Assembly (NCBI GenBank): GCA_041228285.1 | Contig: CP166133.1 | Span: forward strand, 620,001 to 684,000 | Direction of reading: 5' to 3' | Source of the DNA: Neisseriaceae bacterium CLB008 | Lineage (GTDB): Bacteria > Pseudomonadota > Gammaproteobacteria > Burkholderiales > Neisseriaceae | Length of the DNA stretch: 64,000 nt | Shown here: in pieces, positions 44,461 to 54,005 of the stretch | How positions within the stretch are numbered: the stretch's first letter is position 1 | Layout: every line of letters begins with the position of its first letter | Program-made: the position numbers and the translations under genes | Notes under the pieces: generated by a model | Database searches by the model: none | Told to the model about the DNA's origin: nothing | The model's input: the letters and a program-made list of their open reading frames with translations, nothing else

Positions 44461-44892
44461 GATGTTGGTCCTTGTGGGCATCTTTTAATGCTGAAAATAG
44501 GGGGCCAGCTGAAGTTGGCCTAATCGTGCCATTTTAACATCAATTATTCGCGGTATTATAAACATTAGCTACTAAAGTAAGCGATTGTATTTTAAGTAAC
44601 TTGTGGTGTGTTTCAATATTTTAGCCACAGAATCGATTATTTGTGCGATAAATGGCCTGAATTTTTGGCCCCAAAGCGGTTAATCCATGTAGAATTGCCC
44701 CCCGTTTGAATCAGAATGAACAAGGGCCCTCAACCAGCCATCAGTGGGTACGGTCGTTAACGACGTCGGCCCATTTTTTGTTTTCTAATGATTTTCATTC
44801 TAGACACTGGACGGTTTCACAGTGTTTCACTCATTTAGTTTGCGCCTTATTGAGATGCGCAATGCTTTAGCCTGCTATACGGGGGATTATTT
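44461..44892. other. 432-bp intergenic region upstream of the puuP-like gene
   Basis: Holds the apaH promoter (AT-rich, 44540-44650), a TAGAAT -10-like box at 44690-44695 on the plus strand, and a terminator-like hairpin at 44745-44779 described separately. No coding potential seen. Confidence 0.45.
44745..44779 (+). terminator. terminator-like hairpin in the puuP leader
   Basis: TGGG and CCCA enclose a palindromic core GTCGTTAACGAC, followed by TTTTTT. No plus-strand gene ends just upstream (rnfB stopped 1.1 kb earlier), so it may end a short leader or small RNA starting near 44702, about 75 nt long. Confidence 0.5.
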
Positions 44893-46263
44893 ATGAGCGC
44901 GGATTTAAAACACACAAACCCAGGGTTAAAGAAAACCTTGGTGTTGTGGCAGGTGATTATCGTGGGTTTGGCCACCATGCAGCCAATGACCGTATTTGAT
45001 ACGTTCGGCATCGTGGGCGACAAAAGCGACAATCATGTCCCTAGTGCTTACATAGTGGCGTTGATCGCCATGCTGTTCACGGCGTTGAGTTATGGTCACA
45101 TGGCTCGACGATTTCCATCGTCAGGTTCTGCCTATACCTATACGCAGCGGACCATCAGTCCTAGCTTAGGGTTCTTGGTGGGCTGGACGTCGCTACTGGA
45201 TTATTTATTCATGCCTATGGTGAATATTCTATTGGCGACCATCTACCTGCACACCCTGTTTCCTGATGTGCCCACTTGGACGTTCGTGGTCGGATTATCG
45301 ATCTTGATGACGGTGGTCAACCTCAAAGGCATTGAAATTGTGGCGCATTTTAACACCGTGATCGTGGTGTTTCAGATGCTGTTTATTGCCGTGTTTGTGG
45401 GGATGGTGGCCTACGGCCTGACGCAAGGTGAGGGGTCTGGTACCTTAGTGAGCAGCGAGCCGTTTGTGTCGTCTGAGCTTGCCTTCTCAGGCATGGTGGC
45501 CGGCGCCACGATTCTGTGTTTTTCATTTTTGGGTTTTGATGGCTTAAGCTCGCTGTCGGAAGAAACCAAGGATGCCGCCAGAGTGATTCCGCGCGCGATT
45601 TTCTTGACCGCCTTGATCGGTGGGGTGATCTTCATCATCACGACTTATTTCTTGCAGCTTTATTTTCCGCACACCGAATCGGTGTTCCAAAAACCGGATG
45701 AAAGTCAGCCTGAAATCTTCCTCTACGTGGCGGGTAAAGCGTTTCAATCGGTGGGACTGTGTTTCTCCATTGTGACCGTATTTGCCTCGGGCATGGCAGC
45801 GCATACCGGTGCCTCACGGTTAATGTATGTGATGGGCCGCGACGGTATTTTTCCGAAAAAATGGTTTGGCCACGTTCACCCGACTTGGCAGACGCCGTCT
45901 ATCAACGTGATTTTGGTGGGCATTGTTGGCTTTTCCGCCATTTTCTTGGATTTGGAAGAGGCTTTGCACCTGGTCAACTTTGGCGCCTTAACCGCCTTTA
46001 CCTTTGTGAATTTGTCGGTGATCGTGCAGTATTATTGGCGTGATGGCTTACGCGGTGGCCTCAAGAACAACATCCATTATTTGTTGCTGCCTGCTTGCGG
46101 GACTTTGAGCATTGGCCTGCTGTGGTATTTCATCGAGATCGAGTCGCTGTATCGGGGTTTAGTTTGGATGGCGCTGGGCTTGATTTATCTGGCTGTGGTG
46201 ACCAAAGGCTTTAAAAAATACCCACAGGCTTTTTTAGATAAAGCACCGATTACTGAAGATTAA
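44893..46263 (+). CDS. puuP: APC-family permease, PuuP-like (putrescine importer type)
   Basis: A 456-residue permease with about 12 membrane helices. It resembles E. coli PuuP across its length: KLWQV-like LVLWQVIIVGLATMQPMTVFD at the start, PSSGSAYTYTQRTISP, VGWTSLLDYLFMPM, CFSFLGFDGLSSLSEETKDA and RLMYVMGRDGIFP. PuuP brings in putrescine with protons as carbon and nitrogen source. No puuA-D genes adjoin, so the substrate is inferred from sequence only. A terminator-like hairpin precedes it and a terminator follows. Confidence 0.83.
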   Translation: MSADLKHTNPGLKKTLVLWQVIIVGLATMQPMTVFDTFGIVGDKSDNHVPSAYIVALIAMLFTALSYGHMARRFPSSGSAYTYTQRTISPSLGFLVGWTSLLDYLFMPMVNILLATIYLHTLFPDVPTWTFVVGLSILMTVVNLKGIEIVAHFNTVIVVFQMLFIAVFVGMVAYGLTQGEGSGTLVSSEPFVSSELAFSGMVAGATILCFSFLGFDGLSSLSEETKDAARVIPRAIFLTALIGGVIFIITTYFLQLYFPHTESVFQKPDESQPEIFLYVAGKAFQSVGLCFSIVTVFASGMAAHTGASRLMYVMGRDGIFPKKWFGHVHPTWQTPSINVILVGIVGFSAIFLDLEEALHLVNFGALTAFTFVNLSVIVQYYWRDGLRGGLKNNIHYLLLPACGTLSIGLLWYFIEIESLYRGLVWMALGLIYLAVVTKGFKKYPQAFLDKAPITED

Positions 46264-46291
46264 TGCTTTCGCGTGAAACCGTCACCGAAAC

Positions 46292-46319
46292 AGCCCAGCG
46301 TTCGCGCTGGGCTTTTTTT
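46292..46319 (+). terminator. terminator of the puuP-like gene
   Basis: AGCCCAGCG, loop TTCG, CGCTGGGCT and T-run: a UUCG tetraloop terminator 28 bases past the stop. Confidence 0.88.
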
Positions 46320-46428
46320 ATCCCCGTTCACCCACAGAAACTGGGTGTGAAGGTGTGGATAAGATGTGGGCGGATGGGTTTAGTGGTTGTTGCGGCAGGC
46401 ATTTTTTGCATTGCTTAAAAAATAGGCG

Positions 46429-46863
46429 TTAATATAGGCGACAGCGTTGACTGTTGTCGTGGGGTAGGCACAATAGCACCTGTTGCGATTGGTCAAGTCG
46501 CAAAATGGCGCGGTCGCGATGGTGGGGTAAGGCTTCGGCAATCAAATAGTACACGTCGGCGCGGCTAACGCTAGTGGGACTGCCGCTGTGGCGGATGGCA
46601 AAGTCGTCGGTGCGTGGGTAGGGCAGCTCAGGCCATGCGTTGCCCGAGGCTTTAAAGCTGTGGTGCTGGGCATAATGGCGCTCTAGGAACAGGGCGTTGT
46701 GGATGAGGGCCTGTTTGGCCTGTTGGCGCTTAACGATGAGCCGCTGCTGTTGAAAGGCCTGGTTGGCAGCTTGAGCCAAGAGGGCGCTGATGGCGAGCGC
46801 CAAGAGCAGGCTGATGAGGCTGTGGCCACGCTGACGCGTGCGCCCAAAAAAGGGGTTGAGCAT
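46429..46863 (-). CDS. type IV minor pilin-like protein, ComP-like
   Basis: A 144-residue prepilin. A basic leader (RTRQRG) ends at Gly13 and is followed by HSLISLLLALAISALLAQAA, the class III signal and membrane helix. At mature position 5, where Glu is nearly invariant, there is Ser. The central part NALFLERHYAQHHSFK...WPELPYP resembles the Neisseria ComP/PilE-like minor pilin pattern, with one C-terminal Cys pair (LLCLPHDNSQRC). Loss of Glu5 suggests an atypical place in the pilus, as for some tip minor pilins. No other pilus gene adjoins. Confidence 0.72.
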   Translation of the reverse strand: MLNPFFGRTRQRGHSLISLLLALAISALLAQAANQAFQQQRLIVKRQQAKQALIHNALFLERHYAQHHSFKASGNAWPELPYPRTDDFAIRHSGSPTSVSRADVYYLIAEALPHHRDRAILRLDQSQQVLLCLPHDNSQRCRLY

Positions 46864-46930
46864 AAAAAAGCGTTTCGATAAGGTCTGAGTAGACTGTATC
46901 GAAACGCCAGTGAGTCAAGCAAATGCCGAG

Positions 46931-49900
46931 CTAGGGTTTAGCTAAGGCTTTTTGTTCGCGCCGTAGCTGCCAATGGGCCAATAATGAATAGGCCGCAGGG
47001 ATGACCAGCAAAGTCAAGAAGGTCGAGCTGATCATGCCGCCGATCACCGCCACGGCCAAGGGGCCGTTGGTTTCGGCGCCAGCACCGAGGCCTAATGCCG
47101 CCGGCAGCATGGCCAACACCACGGTTAGGCTGGTCATCAACACCGGGCGCAGACGAATCGGACAGCTTTTGGCCAAGGCCTCGTCAATGTCCATGTTTAG
47201 CTGGTTGCGGTATTGGTTGGTGATGTCGACCAATAAAATGGCGTTTTTGGCGACCAGGCCAATCAACAGCACCAGGCCAATGACGGAATAAATATTCAAC
47301 GACAGGCCAAACAGCCACAGTGCGACTAAGCCGCCGACCACGGCTAACGGCTCGGCCAACATGATCAGCGCTGGCTGTAAGAAGCTGTTGAACTGCGCCG
47401 CCAGCACCAGATACAGCATCAGCGTGGCCAGGCCAAATACAAACATCAGCTCGCCACCAGAGCGTGACAGCTCCCGCGCTTGGCCTTTAAATTCAACCCA
47501 ATAGCCAGGCGGCAGCATTTGGCGTGAGGCATCGGTGACGATGGTCATGGCGTCGCCTAGGGCGATTGTGGGCGAGGCAGAGAAGCTGATGGCGTATTGC
47601 AAGGAGCTGCGCTCAATCTGGCTGGCGTTGAGGGTGGGCTCAATGTCGGCCACGCTAGACAGCGGAATCATTTGGCCACTGCCTGAGCGAATATAGCTCT
47701 CGGCTAAATCTTGTGGCTTACTCATCGCTGCGGTACTGGATTTGACCCGAATGTCGTAGCGTTCGCCGTCGCCATCAGAGAATTGGCCTACGTTTTTACC
47801 CGCAGTGAGCTCGTTTACCGCCGCCAAGACGTCTTGGGTGTTGAGGCCCAGTTGGGCCGCCTGCTCGCGTTTAACCTGAACCTTCAGCTGTGGCTGCTCG
47901 TTTTCGGTGTCGCTGTCGATGCGGCCAAATAGCTCAGTTGCTTCTAGCTCTTCCGCCAACTTCATGCCTATGGTTTGGGCCGTGTTCTTGTCGCTGCCAA
48001 CGACGGAGAAGCGCAGGCTACCGCCACGGCTTTCGCCCAGACGAGGTGGTGCGGACACAATGAGCTTGGTGCCGGGAATGTCGCTGAGGATTTTTTTGGT
48101 CTGCTCCATCAGTTCAGCCTGTGAGGCCTTACGTTCATTTTTAGGCTTCAGGCGAACGCTGATATTGGCATTATTACCCCCGCCTCGGCCGACTTGAACC
48201 AAGACGGTGTCGATTTCGGGCATGGTTTTGAGGCGTGCCTCGACTTCGCGGGCGCGGTTGTCGGTGTAAAACACGCTGGAGCCAATAGGGGTGCGTAGGC
48301 GCACGTCAAAGCGGCTTTCGTCTTCGGTGGGGTAAAACTCGGTTTTCAACAGCAGCAAGGTGCCAAAGCCCACCACGACTAGCGCCAAGCAGCCATACAG
48401 CACTTTTTGGCGGTGATTTAAAACCCACAGCAGAGCGCGAGTATAGGTTTGCTCTAAGACAATAAAGAGGTGTTCCAGCTTTTGGTAGAGCTTGCCTGGC
48501 TGGCGCTTGCTTTTTAAGAAGCGTGAACACAGCATGGGGGTGAGCGTCAGCGACACGAATAGCGACACCATCACCCCGAAAGCAACCACCACGGCAAAGG
48601 CGTTAAAGAGCCGGCCCACGGTGCTGGTTAAAAAGACGATGGGCAAGAAAATGGCCACTAAGGAGAGGGTGGCGGCCACCACGGCAAACACCACTTCCTG
48701 GGTGCCTTTTTCAGCCGCCACCATAGGCTCATCGCCTTCTTCTTCGCGCCGGTGAATCGCTTCTAGCACCACGATGGCGTCGTCCACCACCACGCCAATC
48801 AACAGTAAAAGGCCCAAAAGGGTAATGGTGTTGAAGGTATAGCCAAGGAAATACATCAGCGCAATGGCGCCCAGTAGCGACACGGGAATCGCCGTGGACA
48901 CGATCAGCGTGGCGCGCCAATTACGCAGGAACAGCCACACCACCAATGCCGCCAACAGCGTCCCCTCAACTAAGTGAGACTTCAACGCTTCGACCATTTC
49001 ATTAATGTAAGAGGCCGAGTTGTTGGCGATGTCTAAGTGCATGCCTTCGGGCAGGCTAGGGCGAATCTGCTGTTCAATCCGTTCCATGATTTTATCGGCG
49101 GTGCTGACGGTGTTGGTATTGGGCACGCGGATCACCGCAATACTGACGCCGGGCTGGCCGTTGGTGCGGTTGATCGAGCGAATGTCGCCTTCGCCGTCAA
49201 TGACGGTGGCCACGTCGCGCAGCATAATGGGCAGATTGTTTTTGGCCGTGATCACCACGCTTTTTAAGGCTTCAACGCTGTGGTATTCCTGATCCAAATC
49301 GATGACGTATTCACGGCTGCCCGACACCAAGGTACCGCCGGCCTCTTGGCGGTGTTCTTTACGTAAAGCGGCGCTGACGTCTTGAATGCCCAGGCCATAG
49401 CCGGCCAGTTTAAGCGAGTCGACGGAGACGCGAATCACCCTTTGGCCGCGGCCGAAAACGGCGATTGAGCCGACGCCGTCGATGACTTCTAATTGTTTGG
49501 AAATGATGTTGTTGGCGTATTTATATAGCTCGCGCTCGGTGTGGTTGCCGTTGAGCGACATCATCATGATGGGCGCGCTATTGGGGTCTGACTTCGACAC
49601 GATGGGCGCGTCGGCGTCGTCGGGCAAGCGTCGGCGCACCCGCTCCAGTGCAGACTGCACCTCGTTAAACGCCACGTCGATGTCTTTGTCGAGGTTGAAC
49701 GTCAGCTGAACGCGTGAGCTCCCCGTGCTGGAGGTGGACTCAATTAAGTCGATGCCGGCCACGCGGTTGACCGCGCTTTCGATCGGCTGGGTAATACTTT
49801 GGTCAATCACGTCTGGCGTCGCGCCATCCAGTGTGGTGGAGACATTTAACGTCGGTTGTTCGATGGAGGGGTAGCGATCCACGCCAATACGCTGATAAGC

Positions 49901-49981
49901 CACCGTCCCAAAGAGAATCACCATGGTGCTCAGCACCAGCGCCAGCACATGGCGCTTGATGAATAAATTAATCCAATTCAT
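46931..49981 (-). CDS. RND efflux permease (HAE-type)
   Basis: A 1016-residue proton-driven inner-membrane pump of the AcrB/MexF class. The first helix is followed by DRYPSIEQPTLNVSTTLDGATP; the proton relay Asp pair is in LLIGVVVDDAIVVLEAI (helix 4) and the matching Lys lies in GLVAKNAILLVD (helix 10). Two large periplasmic loops are present and length is normal. The first loop (PNVSVTT-like region) fits the smaller 'MdtB/TriC/AdeJ-like or MexW-like' group but the drug range cannot be read from sequence. It works with the adaptor 12 bases upstream; no outer-membrane channel gene is present. Confidence 0.92.
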   Translation of the reverse strand: MNWINLFIKRHVLALVLSTMVILFGTVAYQRIGVDRYPSIEQPTLNVSTTLDGATPDVIDQSITQPIESAVNRVAGIDLIESTSSTGSSRVQLTFNLDKDIDVAFNEVQSALERVRRRLPDDADAPIVSKSDPNSAPIMMMSLNGNHTERELYKYANNIISKQLEVIDGVGSIAVFGRGQRVIRVSVDSLKLAGYGLGIQDVSAALRKEHRQEAGGTLVSGSREYVIDLDQEYHSVEALKSVVITAKNNLPIMLRDVATVIDGEGDIRSINRTNGQPGVSIAVIRVPNTNTVSTADKIMERIEQQIRPSLPEGMHLDIANNSASYINEMVEALKSHLVEGTLLAALVVWLFLRNWRATLIVSTAIPVSLLGAIALMYFLGYTFNTITLLGLLLLIGVVVDDAIVVLEAIHRREEEGDEPMVAAEKGTQEVVFAVVAATLSLVAIFLPIVFLTSTVGRLFNAFAVVVAFGVMVSLFVSLTLTPMLCSRFLKSKRQPGKLYQKLEHLFIVLEQTYTRALLWVLNHRQKVLYGCLALVVVGFGTLLLLKTEFYPTEDESRFDVRLRTPIGSSVFYTDNRAREVEARLKTMPEIDTVLVQVGRGGGNNANISVRLKPKNERKASQAELMEQTKKILSDIPGTKLIVSAPPRLGESRGGSLRFSVVGSDKNTAQTIGMKLAEELEATELFGRIDSDTENEQPQLKVQVKREQAAQLGLNTQDVLAAVNELTAGKNVGQFSDGDGERYDIRVKSSTAAMSKPQDLAESYIRSGSGQMIPLSSVADIEPTLNASQIERSSLQYAISFSASPTIALGDAMTIVTDASRQMLPPGYWVEFKGQARELSRSGGELMFVFGLATLMLYLVLAAQFNSFLQPALIMLAEPLAVVGGLVALWLFGLSLNIYSVIGLVLLIGLVAKNAILLVDITNQYRNQLNMDIDEALAKSCPIRLRPVLMTSLTVVLAMLPAALGLGAGAETNGPLAVAVIGGMISSTFLTLLVIPAAYSLLAHWQLRREQKALAKP

Positions 49982-49993
49982 GTCTGTCCTAGG

Positions 49994-51139
49994 CTATTGT
50001 GCGATGGGGATGGCTTTGGCCATGGGGGCTTTAGTGATGTCGACCTTGGCGCCTTGGCTGAGGAAGCCAGCGCCATCGATGGCAATGGTTTCACCGGCCT
50101 GTAGGCCGTCGGTGATCTCAACCACTTGCTCGTCGGTGTAGCCGGTGCTGATCAGGCGTTCGGTCACGGTATTGTCCGGTTTGACCACGTATAAGACTTT
50201 GCCTTCTGGTCGCTCCACAATGGCTTGCTTGGGGATGCTGAGGGTGGGCGACTGGGCCACCACAATCTGCGCTTTCATGCTGTCGCCGGCCACGTAGGGG
50301 GCGTCATCGGGCAAGAGGGCGTAAATGATTTTGGCGCGCGTGGCGGGGTCTAGGTCGGAGCGCACTTCGCTGACGGTGAGCTCTAGATAAGGGGCTTGAT
50401 CGCCGAGTAAAACGGTTTGGCCGATGCGCACGAGGGCGCCGTCGTTACGGCCTAGTGACAGCTTGACCTGGCGATGACCGGTGCTGCTGAAGCCAAACAG
50501 CACGCTGCCTGGATTCACGTATTCGCCTAGGTTGACCATACGGGTTTGGATGCTGCCCGAGTAGGGCGCACTGATGACGCTGCGGCCAACATTACGTTGG
50601 GTTTGGGCTTGTTGAGCTTGGGCTGCGGCCACTTGTTTTTGGGTGGCGGTCACCTGAGCTTGAGTATTCTCTAAGGCGGCCTGAGAAATAAATCCTTGCT
50701 CAAACAGGGTGCGATCGCGGCGCAGCTGGTTGGCCTGCTCTGTGGCCAAGGCCTGTAGGCGCGCGACGTCGGCGCTGGCGGCGAGGTTTTTGCTCTCTAG
50801 GTCAGCCGCGTCAATGTGGGCCAGCGCTTGGCCTGCGGTCACTAGCTGGCCTTCCGTCACCAAAATTTGGGTGACGATGCCGGCGACTTCGGTGGCGATA
50901 TTGGGCGCGTACTTGGCTTCTATTTGGGCAAAGGCCGCCACTTTTTTGTCCAGAGGGGCTTGGGTGACGGTCAGCGCCGTGATGCTCGCTGCAGCCCGTC
51001 CACGACCAGGGCCACTGCCTGCATCGTCCGCTTTTTTATCCGAACAGGCGCCTAGCCCTATGGCTAAGCTGGCATAAACGGCTAGCCACAGCAGTCGACG
51101 GGGACTGCCGTGGCCGTGAATAGAAGAGTGTTTAGACAT
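49994..51139 (-). CDS. RND periplasmic adaptor (membrane fusion) lipoprotein
   Basis: A 381-residue HlyD/AcrA-type adaptor. Lipobox GLGAC places the lipid on Cys32. A lipoyl/barrel-sandwich half-motif (VTEGQLVTAGQALAHID) precedes a helical hairpin rich in Ala/Gln (residues ~120-190), then the second half (VISAPYSGSIQTRMVNLGEYV), beta-barrel and membrane-proximal domains. It links the downstream RND pump to an outer-membrane channel made elsewhere. The N-terminal lead (SIHGHGSPRR) is unusually long. No regulator gene is adjacent. Confidence 0.9.
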   Translation of the reverse strand: MSKHSSIHGHGSPRRLLWLAVYASLAIGLGACSDKKADDAGSGPGRGRAAASITALTVTQAPLDKKVAAFAQIEAKYAPNIATEVAGIVTQILVTEGQLVTAGQALAHIDAADLESKNLAASADVARLQALATEQANQLRRDRTLFEQGFISQAALENTQAQVTATQKQVAAAQAQQAQTQRNVGRSVISAPYSGSIQTRMVNLGEYVNPGSVLFGFSSTGHRQVKLSLGRNDGALVRIGQTVLLGDQAPYLELTVSEVRSDLDPATRAKIIYALLPDDAPYVAGDSMKAQIVVAQSPTLSIPKQAIVERPEGKVLYVVKPDNTVTERLISTGYTDEQVVEITDGLQAGETIAIDGAGFLSQGAKVDITKAPMAKAIPIAQ

Positions 51140-51574
51140 GAGTATTCTTAAAAATAAAATTGACCGAGTAACGCTGATATTCCCCTACATGCAGAGCATT
51201 CGACCAGATTATGCAAGTTAGGTTGCAGGCGCTGGGCTAATTTTAACATTGAATCAAGGCTAAATGATGACTGTTGCGTTTAAGTCTTAAAATTGTCTTA
51301 TAAAATCGAAGGTGTCGCCAGATGGGGCTGATTTGTGGCTCAGAACACGCTATGACGGACATTATTTATGGTCATCAGCCTGTGGATACTTTGGCATAAC
51401 AGCCAATTAGTGTACCATTAGGGCTGTTTTTGGATTATCTATGTCATTATTTCTTTTAAGTTGCAGATCGCCTGATCTGCACTGTTCGAAACGTGCCCAA
51501 GGCTGTCATCCAAGTATCTGTTAATCTATCTAAAAATACTCAGTTTGATGAGTAGACGGGGTAATGAATCATCT
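51140..51574 (+). promoter_or_regulatory. structured leader upstream of mgtE
   Basis: This 435-bp region carries two hairpins on the mgtE strand. The first, AACAGCC (51398-51404) with GGCTGTT (51422-51428), has a 17-base loop and ends in a T-run, like a weak terminator. The second, GCAGATC-GCCT-GATCTGC (51463-51480), is a perfect 7-bp stem. It has no M-box core such as GTTAGGTGAGG. No plus-strand gene ends here, so attenuation of mgtE is possible. The left part holds the promoter of the efflux operon (minus). Confidence 0.4.
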
Positions 51575-53035
51575 ATGAGCTCAGTTGAACCAAACGTGCC
51601 TGCTTCGCCAGAAAAAAACGAATACAAACAAATCGTCGACATGACCCAAGTGAATGATTGGATCGCGACCTTAATGCCGGTGTCGGGCCTGATCGTGCAC
51701 GGTCAAGCGATGGATGTGGTGAAGTTTCATGAGCCCGAGCAGCAGCAGGCCTATCAAGATTTGATCGCCTTACTGCAGCAATTACACCCGGCCGACGTGG
51801 CGCGTATTTTAGAATCCTTACCCGTCGACGAACGGCTGTTGGTGTGGCGCTTGGCCGGCCCAGAGAACGATGGCGAAGTCTTGCTGGAAGTTTCGGACGC
51901 GGTGCGCGAAACCTTGATTGAAGGCATGACTAAGGCCGAGCTATTGGCCGCCATGAGCGATTTAGACACCGACGAGTTGGCTGAATTGGCCCATGATTTG
52001 CCTAGGCAAGTGGTGTATGCCGCCTTAAGCACTTTAGATGAGAAGGAGCGCGCTCAAGTTGCCGCCGCCTTGTCGTATGAGGAGGATCAAGTCGGCACGC
52101 TGATGGATTTTGAGTTCGTGAGCATCCGCGCCGACGTGAGTTGTGAAGTGGTCTTACGCTATTTGCGCCGTTTTGAAGATTTGCCCGACCACATGGACAA
52201 GATTTTTGTGGTGGATGAAGACAGTATTTTGAAGGGTGTATTGCCCATTCGTAAGCTCTTAGTCGCCGATCCTGAAGACATTGTGGCCGACGTGATGGCC
52301 ACCGACGTGGTGATGTTTCAGCCTGAAGACGATGTGGAAGAAGCGGCTTTGGCGTTTGAGCGCTATGACTTAGTGACCGCCCCAGTTGTTGATGGCAATC
52401 AAAAGCTGATTGGTCGCATCACCGTGGATGAGATGGTGGACGTGATTCGTGAAGAATCAGCCACCGACATCATGAACATGGCCGGTATGAAAGAGGAAGA
52501 AGATTTATTTGCCCCCGTCATCGATTCGGTGAAAAACCGTTGGATGTGGCTGGCGATTAATCTGTGTACTGCTTTTATTGCCAGCCGCGTGATCGGGGTG
52601 TTTGAAGGTTCGATTGAAAAAGTGGTGGCGTTGGCAGCCTTGATGCCGATTGTGGCGGGTATTGGCGGTAACTCCGGCAACCAGACCATCACCATGATTG
52701 TGCGCGCTATTGCCATGGGCCAGATGCAAATGGGCCAGTCGCTCAAGCTGTGGCGTAAGGAGCTGGGCGTGGCCGTATTGAATGGCTTGGTGTGGGGAAC
52801 GGTGATGGGCTGCGTGGCCTGGCTGCTGTACGACAGCTTTGAGCTGGGCGCCGTGATGGTGTCGGCGATGACGCTGAACCTTGCCTTGGCGGCCACCATG
52901 GGCGTGTTGATCCCGGTGACCATGCAAAAATTTGGCAAAGACCCAGCCCTCGGCAGCAGCGTGATGATCACCGCCGTCACCGACTCCGGTGGCTTCTTTA
53001 TTTTCTTGGGCCTCGCCAGCCTCATCTTATTGTAA
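51575..53035 (+). CDS. mgtE: magnesium transporter MgtE
   Basis: A 486-residue MgtE channel. The N-domain is a helical superhelix (LHPADVARILESLPVDERLLVWRL), then two CBS domains (VPIRKLL-like VLPIRKLLV and VTAPVVDGNQKLIGRITVDEMVDVI), a connecting helix and five membrane helices with PIVAGIGGNSGNQTITMIVRA in the pore region. Cytoplasmic Mg2+ binding to the N and CBS domains closes the channel. Met 51575 is preferred; ATG 51548 (nine more residues) and a TTG at 51545 are possible. Confidence 0.93.
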   Translation: MSSVEPNVPASPEKNEYKQIVDMTQVNDWIATLMPVSGLIVHGQAMDVVKFHEPEQQQAYQDLIALLQQLHPADVARILESLPVDERLLVWRLAGPENDGEVLLEVSDAVRETLIEGMTKAELLAAMSDLDTDELAELAHDLPRQVVYAALSTLDEKERAQVAAALSYEEDQVGTLMDFEFVSIRADVSCEVVLRYLRRFEDLPDHMDKIFVVDEDSILKGVLPIRKLLVADPEDIVADVMATDVVMFQPEDDVEEAALAFERYDLVTAPVVDGNQKLIGRITVDEMVDVIREESATDIMNMAGMKEEEDLFAPVIDSVKNRWMWLAINLCTAFIASRVIGVFEGSIEKVVALAALMPIVAGIGGNSGNQTITMIVRAIAMGQMQMGQSLKLWRKELGVAVLNGLVWGTVMGCVAWLLYDSFELGAVMVSAMTLNLALAATMGVLIPVTMQKFGKDPALGSSVMITAVTDSGGFFIFLGLASLILL

Positions 53036-53062
53036 ACCGCTTCGTGCTCGGATAAGGTGTTT

Positions 53063-53938
53063 ATGACCCAACTTGATTCTTCCCATCCAGCCCCCATGAC
53101 TGTGGGTGGCTGGCTTAAAAGCTGTAGCCTGCCCAGGCTAGAAGCACGCATGCTGTTGCAGGCGGCTACTGGCCTGAGCCGCAGCCAACTGATTACCCAA
53201 GACGATCGCCAGCTCAAAACGGTTGAGCAAGCGCAGCTAGACGCTTGGGTCCAAGCGCGCCTGCAGGGCCAACCCATGGCTTATTTATTGGGTGAGCGAG
53301 AGTTTTATGGGCGGCCGTTTCACGTCTCGCCCAGCGTGCTGATTCCGCGCCCGGAGACGGAGCATTTGGTCGAGGCCGCCATGGCCAAAATTCAGGCGGC
53401 AGCGACTGAGACCCCCAAGGTTTGGGATTTAGGCACCGGTAGCGGCATTGTGGCCATCACGCTGGCGCTGGAGTGCCCACAGGCGCAAGTATGGGCCAGT
53501 GACGTGTCGGTTGAGGCTTTGGCTGTGGCCCAGACCAACGCCGAACAGCTGTCGGCATCGGTGTGTTTTAAAGCGGGCAGTTGGTTTGATGCCTTTGTGG
53601 GGGAGATCCCGCCCTTTAGCCTTGATGTGGTGGTGTCTAATCCGCCCTATATTGAGCCTGATGACGCCCATTTGGCTCTGGGCGATGTGCGTTTTGAGCC
53701 TAAAAATGCGTTAACCGATCACATTGATGGTCTGTCTGCCTTAACCATTTTGGCCAAGGGTGCGCCGGCTTTTTTGAAAACCGGCGGCTGGCTGCTGTTA
53801 GAGCATGGCTATGATCAAGGGCCGGCAGTACGTGCTTTACTGAAGCGAATTGGCTATCGCCAAGTGGCCACAGAAACCGACTTGGCTGGGCTGGATCGTT
53901 TGAGCATGGGCCAATGGCCGGGTATTGTTTCTTTTTAA
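53063..53938 (+). CDS. prmC: release factor glutamine methyltransferase PrmC
   Basis: A 291-residue methyltransferase that modifies the Gln of the GGQ loop in release factors RF1 and RF2. Helical N-domain, then YLLGEREFYGRPFHVSPSVLIPRPETEHLV, motif I VWDLGTGSGIVAITLA and the substrate-binding VVSNPPYIEPDD. ATAAGG precedes ATG 53063; a GTG at 53057 is less likely. prmC usually follows prfA; here it follows mgtE with a 27-base gap instead. Confidence 0.94.
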   Translation: MTQLDSSHPAPMTVGGWLKSCSLPRLEARMLLQAATGLSRSQLITQDDRQLKTVEQAQLDAWVQARLQGQPMAYLLGEREFYGRPFHVSPSVLIPRPETEHLVEAAMAKIQAAATETPKVWDLGTGSGIVAITLALECPQAQVWASDVSVEALAVAQTNAEQLSASVCFKAGSWFDAFVGEIPPFSLDVVVSNPPYIEPDDAHLALGDVRFEPKNALTDHIDGLSALTILAKGAPAFLKTGGWLLLEHGYDQGPAVRALLKRIGYRQVATETDLAGLDRLSMGQWPGIVSF

Positions 53939-54005
53939 AGTTATGTAAATGTGATTGCTAAACGCAGAGGTAGTTTAGATAATCTTTAGAATATATTTAA
54001 AAAGG

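Noticed and set aside
46354-46362. Single perfect DnaA box on the minus strand
   Set aside because: One 9-base match in 64 kb is expected by chance and nothing around it looks like an origin.
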